From contig NZ_JBGQOG010000018.1 in the NCBI RefSeq assembly GCF_052113705.1, forward strand, positions 33,837 through 97,836: DNA of 64,000 nucleotides. The letters run 5' to 3'. The translations under genes and the position numbers were made by a program. Below, one piece after another: positions 51,435-59,661 of this stretch; the first letter of the stretch is position 1; the number at the start of each line of letters is the position of its first letter. A model generated the notes under the pieces. The model was given only the letters and a program-made list of their open reading frames with translations. It ran no database searches and had not been told where the DNA came from. The DNA is from JBGQOG01 sp052113705 (GTDB taxonomy: Bacteria > Pseudomonadota > Alphaproteobacteria > Rhodobacterales > Rhodobacteraceae).

Positions 51435-52352
51435 TTAGCGTTGACGGGTGATTTCCACCGCAATCGCTGCCGCCAACCGCGCATTGTTCAAAACAAGCTC
51501 GATATTCGAGGCAAGCGATGCGCCTTCGGTCAGCTCAAAGATGCGCTGCAGCAGGAAGGGCGTCACCTCTTTCGCGGCAATCCCCTGTGCTTCGGCCTCG
51601 GCCAGCGCGGTTTCGATCACCGGGGTGATCACGTCGCGCGGGATTTCGGCGGCGGCGGGAATCGGATTGGCGATCAGCTGGCCGCCCGGCAGGCCGATGC
51701 GGGCGCGCATCAGATGGGCGGCGGCGATCTCGGCGGCGCTGTCCATCCGCAGGGGGGCGGGCAGGCCGGAATCGCGCGACCAGAAGGCCGGGAAGGCGTT
51801 CTGCCCCAGCGCGATCACCGGCACGCCCAGAGTCTCCAGCACCTCCAGCGTTTTCGGCAGGTCGAGAATCGCCTTCGCCCCGGCGGCAACCACCGTCACC
51901 CGCGTCTCGGACAATTCGCGCAGATCGGCCGAGATATCAAAGCTCAGCTCGGCCCCGCGGTGCACACCGCCGATGCCGCCGGTGGCAAAGACCGAAATCC
52001 CGGCCAGCGCCGCGCAGATCATCGTGGCGGCAACGGTGGTCGCCCCAACCCGGCCCATCGCCAGACAGGCGGCAATATCGGCGCGGCTGATCTTCATCAC
52101 ATCTTTCGCTTGCGCCAAAGCCTCCAGCGCCTCCGGGGTCAGGCCGATGTGGATCTGGCCGTTCATCACCGCGATGGTGGCAGGCACCGCCCCATGCGCG
52201 CGCACCTCGGCCTCGACCCGCTGCGCGGTCTCAAGGTTTTGCGGATAGGGCATGCCATGGGTGATGATGGTGGATTCCAGCGCCACCACCGGCTGGCGGT
52301 TCTCGAGGGCCAGACGGACGTCGGGGGCATAGATCAGGGGCAGGGCGGTCAT
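51435..52352 (-). CDS. psuG: Pseudouridine-5'-phosphate glycosidase
   Basis: The enzyme cleaves pseudouridine 5'-phosphate to uracil and ribose 5-phosphate. The 305 residues include the N-terminal VVALESTIITHGMPYPQNLE, AVPATIAVMNGQIHIGLTPE, the segment GATTVAATMICAALAGISVF and ATGGIGGVHRGAELSFDISA with catalytic lysine/aspartate positions nearby, and AFWSRDSGLPAPLRMDS. Its start overlaps the kinase gene by four bases, so the two steps of pseudouridine breakdown are encoded together. Confidence 0.96.
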   Translation of the reverse strand: MTALPLIYAPDVRLALENRQPVVALESTIITHGMPYPQNLETAQRVEAEVRAHGAVPATIAVMNGQIHIGLTPEALEALAQAKDVMKISRADIAACLAMGRVGATTVAATMICAALAGISVFATGGIGGVHRGAELSFDISADLRELSETRVTVVAAGAKAILDLPKTLEVLETLGVPVIALGQNAFPAFWSRDSGLPAPLRMDSAAEIAAAHLMRARIGLPGGQLIANPIPAAAEIPRDVITPVIETALAEAEAQGIAAKEVTPFLLQRIFELTEGASLASNIELVLNNARLAAAIAVEITRQR

Positions 52353-53254
52353 GTGGCAATATCTCCGGATACGTAACGGGCAGCGGCCTCAAGGGCGGCG
52401 GCAAGGGCGGTGGCGCGGTCGGCCCCGCGGGTTTCGGCCACAAGATGCGCGGCCATGAATGTATCGCCCGCGCCGGTGACACGGGTCACCATGACGCTGC
52501 GCGGGGCGGCGAGGATCACGCCTGCATCGGGGCCATGCCGCGCACCATCGGCGGCAGCCTTGCCGCCGTCGGTCACCAGCACCCGCGCGGCACCGCGCGC
52601 AAGCAGCCCCTCGGCGGCGGCCCCGGCATCGTCAAAGCTGGACTGACAGAGCAGGCCGGCCTCCTCCAGATTGACATAGAGCGTGGCGCGCGGGTGATCC
52701 ATCAGCGGCAACAGCCGCTCGGCCTTGCCGGGGCTGGCAGGCGCCACCCGCAGATCGGCGGCGGCAAAGAGCGGGGATCCCGCGATCTCAGACAACAGCG
52801 CCTCGGTCAGATTGCCGTCGAGCGCGATCGGCCCGGCCCAGGGCGCCTCGGCTGAGCCCAGACGGCCATCCGCCAGCGGCCGCAGGATCTTGTCGCCCAC
52901 CGCCTCCAGCGAATGCGCATCCGCAATGGCCGCGATCAGACCATTGCCGCCCTCCACCGCCATATAGCGGTCAGTCGGCAGATCCTCGGAGCGGTAGAGA
53001 TGCGCGCAGATCAGCCCCATCCGCTCGGCCGCGGCGACCAGCTCGTCGCCCTCGGGATCGCGGCCCACCGCGGATAAAAGCCCGGGCGTCAGGCCAAAAC
53101 GCGCCAGCGTCATCGCGATGTTCATCGCGACGCCGCCCGGCAGACGGGTGATGCGGCCGGGCACGTCAGAGCCTGCGCGCATATGCACCGGGGCGCGGCC
53201 GATGATGTCCCACAGGACCGAGCCGATGCACAATATGTCGGGTTGCTGTTTCAT
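52349..53254 (-). CDS. psuK: PfkB-family kinase, probably pseudouridine kinase
   Basis: This 301-residue sugar/nucleoside kinase starts at ATG 53254 with GGAAGG upstream. The N-terminal PfkB region has LPGGVAMNIAMTLARFGL (about 38-55). The C-terminal signature VTRVTGAGDTFMAAHLVAET (about 248-267) carries the catalytic aspartate in GAGD. Direct coupling to psuG makes pseudouridine the likely substrate; without that context the substrate could not be read. Its upstream region holds the inverted pair of dispersed repeats. Confidence 0.9.
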   Translation of the reverse strand: MKQQPDILCIGSVLWDIIGRAPVHMRAGSDVPGRITRLPGGVAMNIAMTLARFGLTPGLLSAVGRDPEGDELVAAAERMGLICAHLYRSEDLPTDRYMAVEGGNGLIAAIADAHSLEAVGDKILRPLADGRLGSAEAPWAGPIALDGNLTEALLSEIAGSPLFAAADLRVAPASPGKAERLLPLMDHPRATLYVNLEEAGLLCQSSFDDAGAAAEGLLARGAARVLVTDGGKAAADGARHGPDAGVILAAPRSVMVTRVTGAGDTFMAAHLVAETRGADRATALAAALEAAARYVSGDIAT

Positions 53255-53305
53255 GGGCACCTTCCTGCCCAAGGTCCGATCCGCGTGCAAGCGGAGAGTT
53301 CGGAT

Positions 53306-53388
53306 GCCTCCGGCGGGGATATTTGGAACGAAGCAATTTGCGCGGGCTCAGGCTTGCTTCGTTCCAAATATCCCCCGCGGAGCGTTCC
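53306..53388. repeat. Two dispersed-element copies (C and D) as a large inverted pair
   Basis: Copy C (53306-53336, minus orientation) and copy D (53354-53388, plus orientation) face each other. Their cores, 53315-53336 and 53354-53375, are perfectly complementary over 22 bases, with a 17-base spacer. Unlike the other copies, these lie between divergent genes (psuK and rpsB), not at a gene end. Confidence 0.85.
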
Positions 53389-53424
53389 CAGGCCGGTTTC
53401 GGGCGCGAAATTAGGGCAGGGGCC

Positions 53425-53453
53425 TTGCATGGCCGCCCAATCCGCGCTAAGGG
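53425..53453 (+). promoter_or_regulatory. Candidate promoter of rpsB
   Basis: TTGCAT (53425-53430), 17 bases, TAAGGG (53448-53453). The -35 is good and the -10 poor, as is common for Rhodobacteraceae housekeeping promoters. It leaves a leader of about 110 bases before rpsB, where ribosomal protein S2 autoregulation could act. Confidence 0.4.
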
Positions 53454-53569
53454 GCGCGCACTTCACAGGTGGGGTTGGGCCAATGAGGGAGAAATCCTCA
53501 AAGGTCCGCCGGTTGGGCGAGAGCCCTGAAACGCCCCGCTGAGGATCGAAACCGGAAAGGACACGGACG

Positions 53570-54334
53570 ATGGCACTGCCCGAATTCTCCATGCGTCAGC
53601 TCTTGGAAGCTGGCGTTCACTACGGCCACCAGACCCAACGCTGGAACCCGCGGATGGCCGAGTACATCTATGGCGACCGCAATGGTATCCACATTCTCGA
53701 CCTGACCCAGACCGTCCCGATGCTGGACGCCGCTCTGCAGGTCGTGCGCGACACCGTCGCCAAAGGCGGCCGCGTGCTCTTCGTGGGCACCAAGCGTCAG
53801 GCGCAAAAAGCCGTGGCCGATGCTGCCGAGAAATCGGCGCAGTTCTACATGAATCACCGCTGGCTGGGCGGCACGCTCACCAACTGGAAAACCGTGTCGC
53901 AATCGATCGCGCGTCTGAAGCAGATCGACGAGATCATGGAGCACGGCGCTGAAGGCCTGACCAAGAAAGAGCGTCTGGGCATGGAGCGCGAGCAGAACAA
54001 ACTGCAAGCTTCGCTCGGCGGCATCCGCGACATGGGCGGCCTTCCGGACCTTCTGTTCATCATCGACGTGAACAAAGAAGATCTGGCGATCCTGGAAGCG
54101 CAGAAACTGGGCATCCCGGTTGTGGCCGTGGTTGACACCAACTGCTCGCCCAAAGGCGTGGACTATGTGATCCCGGGCAACGACGACGCCGCCCGTGCGA
54201 TCTCGCTCTACTGCGACCTGGTGAGCCGCGCAGCTCTGGACGGCATGACCGCTCAGATGGGCGCTGCCGGTGTCGACCTCGGCGCGCTGACCGATGCGCC
54301 GGTGGAAGTTCTGGAAGACGCCGCCGAGGCCTGA
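53570..54334 (+). CDS. rpsB: 30S ribosomal protein S2
   Basis: S2 binds the 30S head-platform junction. The 254 residues include FSMRQLLEAGVHYGHQTQRW NPRMAEYI at the N-terminus, FVGTKRQAQKAVADAAEKS, MNHRWLGGTLTNWKTVSQSI, and PVVAVVDTNCSPKGVDYVIP. GGAAAGGACACGGACG precedes the ATG. It is followed by tsf in the usual order. The gene has more regular codon use (frequent CGT, GGC, CTG) than its neighbours, as expected for high expression. Confidence 0.98.
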   Translation: MALPEFSMRQLLEAGVHYGHQTQRWNPRMAEYIYGDRNGIHILDLTQTVPMLDAALQVVRDTVAKGGRVLFVGTKRQAQKAVADAAEKSAQFYMNHRWLGGTLTNWKTVSQSIARLKQIDEIMEHGAEGLTKKERLGMEREQNKLQASLGGIRDMGGLPDLLFIIDVNKEDLAILEAQKLGIPVVAVVDTNCSPKGVDYVIPGNDDAARAISLYCDLVSRAALDGMTAQMGAAGVDLGALTDAPVEVLEDAAEA

Positions 54335-54450
54335 GCCTTGCTGCGGGGGGACGGGCGCGGCGAGGTAACTTTGCGTGCGCCTGTCACCTGATTGACATCG
54401 GGCGGGGATATTCCCCGCCTGACCACATTTCAAATTCGAGGAGAGCCGCC

Positions 54451-55329
54451 ATGGCCGTCACCGCTCAGATGGTGAAAGAACTGCGCGAAAGCACCGGCGC
54501 AGGCATGATGGACGCGAAAAAAGCGCTTGTTGAAACCGATGGCGACATGGAAGCCGCGGTCGATTGGCTGCGCACCAAGGGTCTGGCGAAAGCCGCCAAG
54601 AAATCGGGCCGCGTTGCGGCTGAGGGCCTCGTGGGCGTTGCCGTTGACGGCGGCGTTGGCGTTGCGGTCGAAGTGAACTCGGAAACCGACTTCGTTGCCA
54701 AGAACGGCGACTTCCAGAAGATGGTGGCGAGCATCGCGAAAGTGGCCTTGGGTGCTGCGGACGTTGACGCGCTGAAAGCGGCCGATCTCGGCGGCAAGCC
54801 GGTCGAGACCGTGGTGAACGAAGCCATCGCCGTGATCGGCGAGAACATGTCCGTGCGTCGCCTCGTGCGCGTCGAGGGCGATGTGGTTGTGACCTATGTG
54901 CACAATGCCGCCGCCACCGACATGGGCAAGATCGGCGTGCTGGTTGCGCTGAAAGGTGCCGACAACGGCATCGGCAAACAGATCGCCATGCACATCGCCG
55001 CCACCAACCCGGCCTCGCTCGGCGAAGCCGATCTGGACCCGGCGCTGATCGAGCGTGAAAAAGCCGTTCTGACCGAGCAAGCCCGTGAATCGGGCAAGCC
55101 GGACGCGGTGATCGAAAAGATGATCGTCGGCCGTATGGCGAAATTCTTTGAAGAAGTGACGCTGCTCGGCCAGAAATTCGTCATCAACCCGGATCTGACC
55201 GTGGCGCAGGCCGCGAAAGAAGCCGGCGTTGAAGTCGTGGGCTTTGCCCGCGTCGAAGTGGGCGAAGGCATCGAGAAAAAAGAAGAAGATTTCGCGGCAG
55301 AAGTTGCCAAGACGCTGCAAGGCGCCTGA
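54451..55329 (+). CDS. tsf: Elongation factor Ts
   Basis: EF-Ts is the guanine nucleotide exchange factor for EF-Tu. The 292 residues include the N-terminal UBA-like domain MVKELRESTGAGMMDAKKAL, the first core segment VEVNSETDFVAKN, and ALIEREKAVLTEQARESGKP. GAGGAGAGCCGCC precedes the ATG. In the 116-base gap after rpsB, GGCGGGGA-TAT-TCCCCGCC (54401-54419) forms a hairpin with a TTGACA just before it. Partial termination or a second promoter there could set the S2:EF-Ts ratio. Confidence 0.98.
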   Translation: MAVTAQMVKELRESTGAGMMDAKKALVETDGDMEAAVDWLRTKGLAKAAKKSGRVAAEGLVGVAVDGGVGVAVEVNSETDFVAKNGDFQKMVASIAKVALGAADVDALKAADLGGKPVETVVNEAIAVIGENMSVRRLVRVEGDVVVTYVHNAAATDMGKIGVLVALKGADNGIGKQIAMHIAATNPASLGEADLDPALIEREKAVLTEQARESGKPDAVIEKMIVGRMAKFFEEVTLLGQKFVINPDLTVAQAAKEAGVEVVGFARVEVGEGIEKKEEDFAAEVAKTLQGA

Positions 55330-55347
55330 TTTCTTCGACGTTACGCG

Positions 55348-55375
55348 AAAAGCCGGTCCTGCGGGGCCGGCTTTT
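55348..55375 (+). terminator. Rho-independent terminator after tsf
   Basis: AAAGCCGGTCC pairs with GGGGCCGGCTTT around TGC, and TTTTT ends the structure, 20-45 bases after the tsf stop. Confidence 0.85.
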
Positions 55376-55581
55376 TGCTGTCCGGCGCAAGGGGCGGCCG
55401 AACCGGAGCGGGCGCAACACCGGGGCCCCGGATCGCGGGCTGCGGATCGGGGGCCTCGACCGGATTGCCTTTGACCCGTTCTGATACGCCCTATAGGGTC
55501 CGGAAAATGGGTCCTGACGGGCTCAAAACGCCTATCGGACGGGTACTTACCCGAATCTTTTGCAATGCATGGACGGTAAAC

Positions 55582-55824
55582 ATGAGCGGCGAACAGCCCG
55601 TGGCGCATTGGCGCATTATTCTCGCAGCACTTCTTGATTTCATCACCGCGTTCTTTTTGCTTGGCTATCTGATTGCTGTGTTTTCGGGCGGCACGACAGA
55701 GACAGGCTTTCACCTGAGCGGTGGGCCCGCCCTTATGCTCTTTGTTCTGATGTTCGTCTATTTCTGGGCAGGGAAGAAATTTTTCGGCGGGACCATCTGG
55801 AAACACGTCTTCAAGGTCCGTTGA
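55582..55824 (+). CDS. RDD-like small membrane protein
   Basis: This 80-residue protein opens MSGEQPVAHWRIILAALLDF and has two hydrophobic segments (about 11-34, ILAALLDFITAFFLLGYLIA, and 50-65, PALMLFVLMFVYFWAGK). It ends in FFGGTIWKHVFKVR. The first span with its aspartate (ALLDF) and the closing GG-T-x-x-K resemble a minimal RDD domain. Start ATG 55582 is chosen on size and GGACGG upstream; the frame is open further left without protein-like character. The function is unknown. Confidence 0.7.
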   Translation: MSGEQPVAHWRIILAALLDFITAFFLLGYLIAVFSGGTTETGFHLSGGPALMLFVLMFVYFWAGKKFFGGTIWKHVFKVR

Positions 55825-56313
55825 CGCCAGATCTGCCGATGACAGCGGCCTGCGCGCCACCGCAATCCGGCGCGGCGGATATCCGCGAGCGCGTTTTCAG
55901 TGTTCAACGCCGCGCGCGACAGGGGCACGCGACAGGGGCTGTCGGGCAGGCGGCCGGGCAGGGGGCAGGGACCAGACAGCCAAGGGCACCGCGCCGCAGA
56001 CCCGGCGGTGCCATGCCTCAGACCCGGCCCCGCAAAAGGCACAGGGCGGTGCGATCCAACCGGACCGCACCGCCCCGACAACGCCGACCTGGCTGGGGAT
56101 GAGGACTGACGCGTCACCCCGATCAACAGAGCTGAAATAAGCCCCACGGACCGGAACCGGTAACCCGGAACGAAACAACCCCAGCCTCTATGCTGACCGG
56201 CGCTTTTTCGCATGTTCCTGGCCAAAGCCACCACTCTTGGAACGCCTGCACCATGCCGCCATTTCTGACCCAACGAAAGTCTGGAAAACCATACTTTCGA
56301 GAGTGCGAAAATG
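55825..56313. other. Gene-free stretch with a long hairpin
   Basis: About 490 bases in which I find no supportable gene. GGGCGGTGCG (56044-56053) pairs with CGCACCGCCC (56066-56075), and the inner TCC/GGA can extend it across one mismatch; no T tract follows on either strand. A direct repeat ACGCGACAGGGGC/CGCGACAGGGGC occurs around 55915-55940. ACCGG-AA-CCGGT occurs near 56150. Confidence 0.5.
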
Positions 56314-57063
56314 TCACTTCCCGGTCATGAAAATCTGGTTCTGCACCGAGGCCTTCAACACCGCCTGCGCGGTGGTATCGACATCGAGAACTTCGCGGGC
56401 CAGACGCAGATGTTTCTCGACCGTGGCCGAGGTCAACCCCATGATGACAGCGATGTCGGCCGTGGTTTTCCCCTCACCGACCCATTCCAGCACCTCGCGC
56501 TGCCGCGGTGTCAGCGGCCGCCGCGCAGAGGCATGCGGCATGGTGGAAATCCGCAGATGGACCAGCGTGCTCAGCACCATGATTTCGCGGCCATGCTCGG
56601 CCCAGAGGACATCGACATCGGCCTGGCTCAGGCCGGGGCGGCCGCACAGCCCCATCGCGCCTTTCTGCCGCATCGACATGGCGGGAAAGCTGATCGTGTA
56701 GCCCGCAACAACGCCGTATTTCTGATTGAGGAGGAGGACGCCCATTTCCTCTTCGCTGAGCTGGCCCGCACGCATCCGGTCCTCGACCACACTCCAGGAA
56801 CAGACACCCTCATTCTCGGCAGCCCAGGTGACCATCGGCGCCTTTTGATAGGCGCCCCCCCAGACGAAAGCATCTGTATAGGATTTCTCATGCGTCGAGA
56901 GCATCAACGTATCCGCGAGATCCCCCAGCGAGTTGACCGTGCGGAACCGTGTCAGCCCGTAGATCAGGCGGTCAAAGCCGTATTCTTCCATGCGGGCAGC
57001 ATATAAAGACCAAATGTCCTGAATATGTTTGGCCTGCACGAGCTGTTCTAAAAAACTCAACAT
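56314..57063 (-). CDS. LuxR-family regulator (solo) with autoinducer-binding-like domain
   Basis: The product has 249 residues from ATG 57063 (MLSFLEQLVQAKHIQDIWSL). The N-terminal part (about 1-165) follows the autoinducer-binding fold. The usual W-x3-Y pair is present (WGGAY), but the following D-P is replaced (YQKAP), with a shortened spacing. The C-terminal LuxR HTH is clear: RRPLTPRQREVLEWVGEGKT, TADIAVIMGLTSATVEKHLR, LAREVL. No luxI is in the window. A different ligand, or none, is likely. A dyad lies upstream at 57097-57123. Confidence 0.88.
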   Translation of the reverse strand: MLSFLEQLVQAKHIQDIWSLYAARMEEYGFDRLIYGLTRFRTVNSLGDLADTLMLSTHEKSYTDAFVWGGAYQKAPMVTWAAENEGVCSWSVVEDRMRAGQLSEEEMGVLLLNQKYGVVAGYTISFPAMSMRQKGAMGLCGRPGLSQADVDVLWAEHGREIMVLSTLVHLRISTMPHASARRPLTPRQREVLEWVGEGKTTADIAVIMGLTSATVEKHLRLAREVLDVDTTAQAVLKASVQNQIFMTGK

Positions 57064-57096
57064 TCTAATGGCCCCCGCCACCACCTCAGAAGTGTA

Positions 57097-57123
57097 ACCT
57101 GCCGGTTGCAATTCCCGGTCGGT
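57097..57123 (-). promoter_or_regulatory. Imperfect dyad upstream of the LuxR gene
   Basis: ACCTGCCGG (57097-57105) and CCGGTCGGT (57115-57123) are complementary at seven of nine positions around TTGCAATTC. It is 34-60 bases before the start codon. Size and spacing suit a dimeric regulator, perhaps the LuxR protein itself. Confidence 0.4.
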
Positions 57124-57287
57124 ACTTAACCCCTGTGATGTTTTGTGACAGTTTCCAGCCCGGCTGTCGAGTCGCGAGGCGTGGTTTTGCAGCTTTGCCC
57201 GACTCTTACGGGAAAAGCCTCTCTTGCGGCGCGGGTGCCCCGGCGGTGGGTACGGGCCCATATGCCCGCCCCCCGGGGCCTGCCCGA

Positions 57288-57716
57288 TCAGCGGCTGGCT
57301 GCGCGCGCGGCGAGGGCAGGGACCAGCGATCCCAGATCATAGCCCGCCTCTGCGGTGGCACTGAGGATGGTCTCGATCTCGAGATGCCCGGCCTGCGCCA
57401 TTGCCCAGAGATTGGAAGAGCGCGTCCCCGAACGGCAGTAGGCCAGCACCGGAGCCGGGCATTCGGCCAGCGCCGCCTCGAACCCCTCGACCAGATCGCG
57501 GGTCATCTGCCCGGGCCAGAACGGCAGATGCCGATACTCCAGACCGGCCGCCCGCGCAGCTTTTTCCATGGCGGCGGCGTCCAGCTCGGCCCCGATTTCA
57601 TCGTCGGGGCGGTTGTTCAGCAGGGTGCGAAACCCGGCCGCCGCAATCGCCGCAACGTCCTCCAGGGTGATCTGCGGGGCCACCGCAAAATCCGGCGTGA
57701 TCTGTCGCAAGTCCAT
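57288..57716 (-). CDS. DUF442/TIGR01244-type phosphatase or sulfurtransferase domain protein (Blh-like)
   Basis: This 142-residue protein of the PTP-like fold opens MDLRQITPDFAVAPQITLED, has VAAIAAAGFRTLLNNRPDDE, and the catalytic loop LAYCRSGTRSSNLWAMAQ (CRSGTRS, about residues 93-99). GGAGAG precedes the ATG. Such domains are found alone or fused to a metallo-beta-lactamase domain in sulfide oxidation proteins; here it stands alone. Whether it acts on phosphate or sulfane sulfur is not known. Confidence 0.9.
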   Translation of the reverse strand: MDLRQITPDFAVAPQITLEDVAAIAAAGFRTLLNNRPDDEIGAELDAAAMEKAARAAGLEYRHLPFWPGQMTRDLVEGFEAALAECPAPVLAYCRSGTRSSNLWAMAQAGHLEIETILSATAEAGYDLGSLVPALAARAASR

Positions 57717-57854
57717 CCGTCTCTCCGATCCGGGCGCTGCCCGCTTGTCTCAGCCCCGGCTGGTTGGGAAGGGGCGCTGACGCAGATGTAACGTCCCGGC
57801 CGGGGTGACGCAAAGCCCTTTTCGCCCCGCCGCGATCGGCGTCACCGGGCGCAA

Positions 57855-58526
57855 TCAGGGAACGTCGGCCCGGATCTGCGCCACGATCCCCGGCAGTGCG
57901 GCGAAATCGTCAAAGGCCGCAACATGCGGCATCGCATCGACCGGCCCTTTGCGGTAGCCCTCGGTATAGACGAGAAACCGCATCCGGGCCGCGGCGGCGG
58001 TGGCGGCATCCACTTCGCTGTCACCGATATAGAGCGCCTCGTCACCGCCCAGCCGTGCGCGCGCCAGCAGCAAAGGCGCCGGGTCGGGCTTGCGGAGTTC
58101 CAGACTGTCGCCGGCGATCACGACATCAAAATACTCATTCATCTTCAGATGCTTGAGGACCGACATTGTCGCAGCCATCGGTTTGTTGGTGCAGATCGCC
58201 ATCCGGTGCCCGGCACGCCGGAACCCCTCAAGCGCCGCGCGCACCCCGGGATAGGGATAGGTCAGCGTCACCGCCGCCTCATAGCGGGCCATATAGGCCG
58301 CCAGAACCCGCGCCTGCAGCGGGCCGCTGACGGGGCGGTTGTCCGCCTTCAGCAGGCAGTCGACCAGATGCCGGACCCCATTGCCGATATAGCTGCGCAG
58401 TTGCGGCAGCGTGACACCGGGCAGGCCTTCGGCCGCAAGTACGGCATTGGCGGTGGCGTGCAGATCGGGGGCACTGTCGATCAGCGTGCCGTCCAGGTCA
58501 AAGATCAGCGGAACCGGCGGCCTCAT
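57855..58526 (-). CDS. gph: Phosphoglycolate phosphatase (HAD family)
   Basis: The enzyme removes phosphate from 2-phosphoglycolate, formed by Rubisco oxygenation and DNA repair. The 223 residues carry the nucleophile D10 in IFDLDGTLIDSAPDLHATAN, helical cap domain, motif II ICTNKP (about 112), and motifs III/IV RKPDPAPL and YIGDSEVDAATAAAA. It lies about 150 bases before rpe, a Calvin-cycle/pentose phosphate enzyme, in the same direction. That neighbourhood supports phosphoglycolate as substrate, as in cbb-linked clusters of related bacteria. Confidence 0.92.
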   Translation of the reverse strand: MRPPVPLIFDLDGTLIDSAPDLHATANAVLAAEGLPGVTLPQLRSYIGNGVRHLVDCLLKADNRPVSGPLQARVLAAYMARYEAAVTLTYPYPGVRAALEGFRRAGHRMAICTNKPMAATMSVLKHLKMNEYFDVVIAGDSLELRKPDPAPLLLARARLGGDEALYIGDSEVDAATAAAARMRFLVYTEGYRKGPVDAMPHVAAFDDFAALPGIVAQIRADVP

Positions 58527-58679
58527 CGGCGCGTCCGGCCGCGACGCATGGTCTCTCGGGTCAACATCCGGCGGTCCTATTCATCCTGCGCCCGCAATCC
58601 GCAGGCCTTGGTTGAGTTTACGCAAGGCGGTTCAACCTACAAGAGCAGGCGGCCTTGCAGGCAGGGCGGGCAGGGTGCT

Positions 58680-59378
58680 TCAACCGAGGGATGCCTCAGC
58701 CGCAGCACGAATGGCGCGAATATTGGCACCATAAGGTGCGGGATCGCCGACCGAGCCGCCTTTGAACACCGCCGAACCGGCCACCAGCACATCGGCACCC
58801 GCCGCCGCCACCAAAGGCGCGGTTTCCGGCGTCACACCGCCGTCAATCTCGATGTGAATCGGACGCTCGCCGATCAGCGCGCGCAGGCGGCGGATCTTAT
58901 CCACCTGGCTGTGAATGAATTTCTGCCCGCCAAAGCCCGGGTTCACTGTCATCACACAGATCAGATCCACCATGTCGAGCAGGTTTTCGACGCCATCCAA
59001 CCCGGTGCCGGGGTTGAGAGCGAGACCGGCCTTGGCACCGGCATTGCGGATCGCCTGCAAGGTGCGGTGCACATGCGGACCGGCCTCGGCATGGGCGGTG
59101 ATCACATCGGCGCCCGCGGCGGCGAAGGCCTCGATATAGGGGTCCACCGGGGCGATCATCAGATGCACATCCATCACGCCCTTGATATGCGGCCGGATCG
59201 CGGCACAGGTGGCCGGGCCAAAGGTGATGTTGGGCACGAAATGCCCATCCATCACGTCGACATGCACCCAGTCGGCACCCTCGGCCTCGATCGCGCGGCA
59301 TTCCGCACCGAAATTGGCAAAATCAGCCGAGAGGATCGACGGGGCGATCTTGATACGGCGGTCAAACGCGAAGCTCAT
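58680..59378 (-). CDS. rpe: Ribulose-phosphate 3-epimerase
   Basis: The enzyme interconverts ribulose 5-phosphate and xylulose 5-phosphate. The 232 residues form a TIM barrel with IKIAPSILSADFANFGAECR, WVHVDVMDGHFVPNITFGP (metal-binding H and D), VMDVHLMI, MTVNPGFGGQKFI and IEIDGGVTPETAPLVAAAGA. GGAGATCCCG precedes ATG 59378. The upstream region includes an AT-rich stretch with a palindrome. Confidence 0.97.
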   Translation of the reverse strand: MSFAFDRRIKIAPSILSADFANFGAECRAIEAEGADWVHVDVMDGHFVPNITFGPATCAAIRPHIKGVMDVHLMIAPVDPYIEAFAAAGADVITAHAEAGPHVHRTLQAIRNAGAKAGLALNPGTGLDGVENLLDMVDLICVMTVNPGFGGQKFIHSQVDKIRRLRALIGERPIHIEIDGGVTPETAPLVAAAGADVLVAGSAVFKGGSVGDPAPYGANIRAIRAAAEASLG

Positions 59379-59661
59379 CGGGATCTCCTCCAAAAGGTCT
59401 TGGCCGCAATTACCAATCTTTTGCGACAATGGCAAAGCAGCGCACGTCGGACGGGGCGGTTTTTAACCGGTATTGCGGTAAACTGTGGGATTGCCACGTC
59501 AATATATTTACATAATACTGATTATCAGTACTTTGATACTTCCAATATCTGCGGCCAATATCTGCTGGGATCCTGTCCTTCCCGCCGTGCAACATCCGCC
59601 AGAGAACGGCTGGTCTTTGGCTGCGGTAAAGTCTCCGCAGCCAAAGGTGCTGTTGACCGGC
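59379..59661. promoter_or_regulatory. rpe upstream region: AT-rich island with palindrome, and hairpin after pgm
   Basis: A run of about 55 bases (59500-59555) is much richer in A+T than anything around it. Inside it, TACTGAT-T-ATCAGTA (59516-59530) is a perfect 15-base palindrome, a likely operator or promoter region for rpe. At 59616-59645, TTTGGCTGCGG pairs perfectly with CCGCAGCCAAA around eight bases; it lies 17 bases after the pgm stop and lacks a T tract. Confidence 0.5.

Noticed and set aside
53306..53388. Insertion sequence ends suggested by the inverted pair
   Set aside because: Only 17 bases lie between the arms, no transposase exists nearby, and the same sequence is dispersed at gene ends.
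55825..56313. Short open frames of 60-90 codons in the gene-free stretch
   Set aside because: Arg/Pro-rich translations on both strands, no ribosome binding sites, no recognisable motif.
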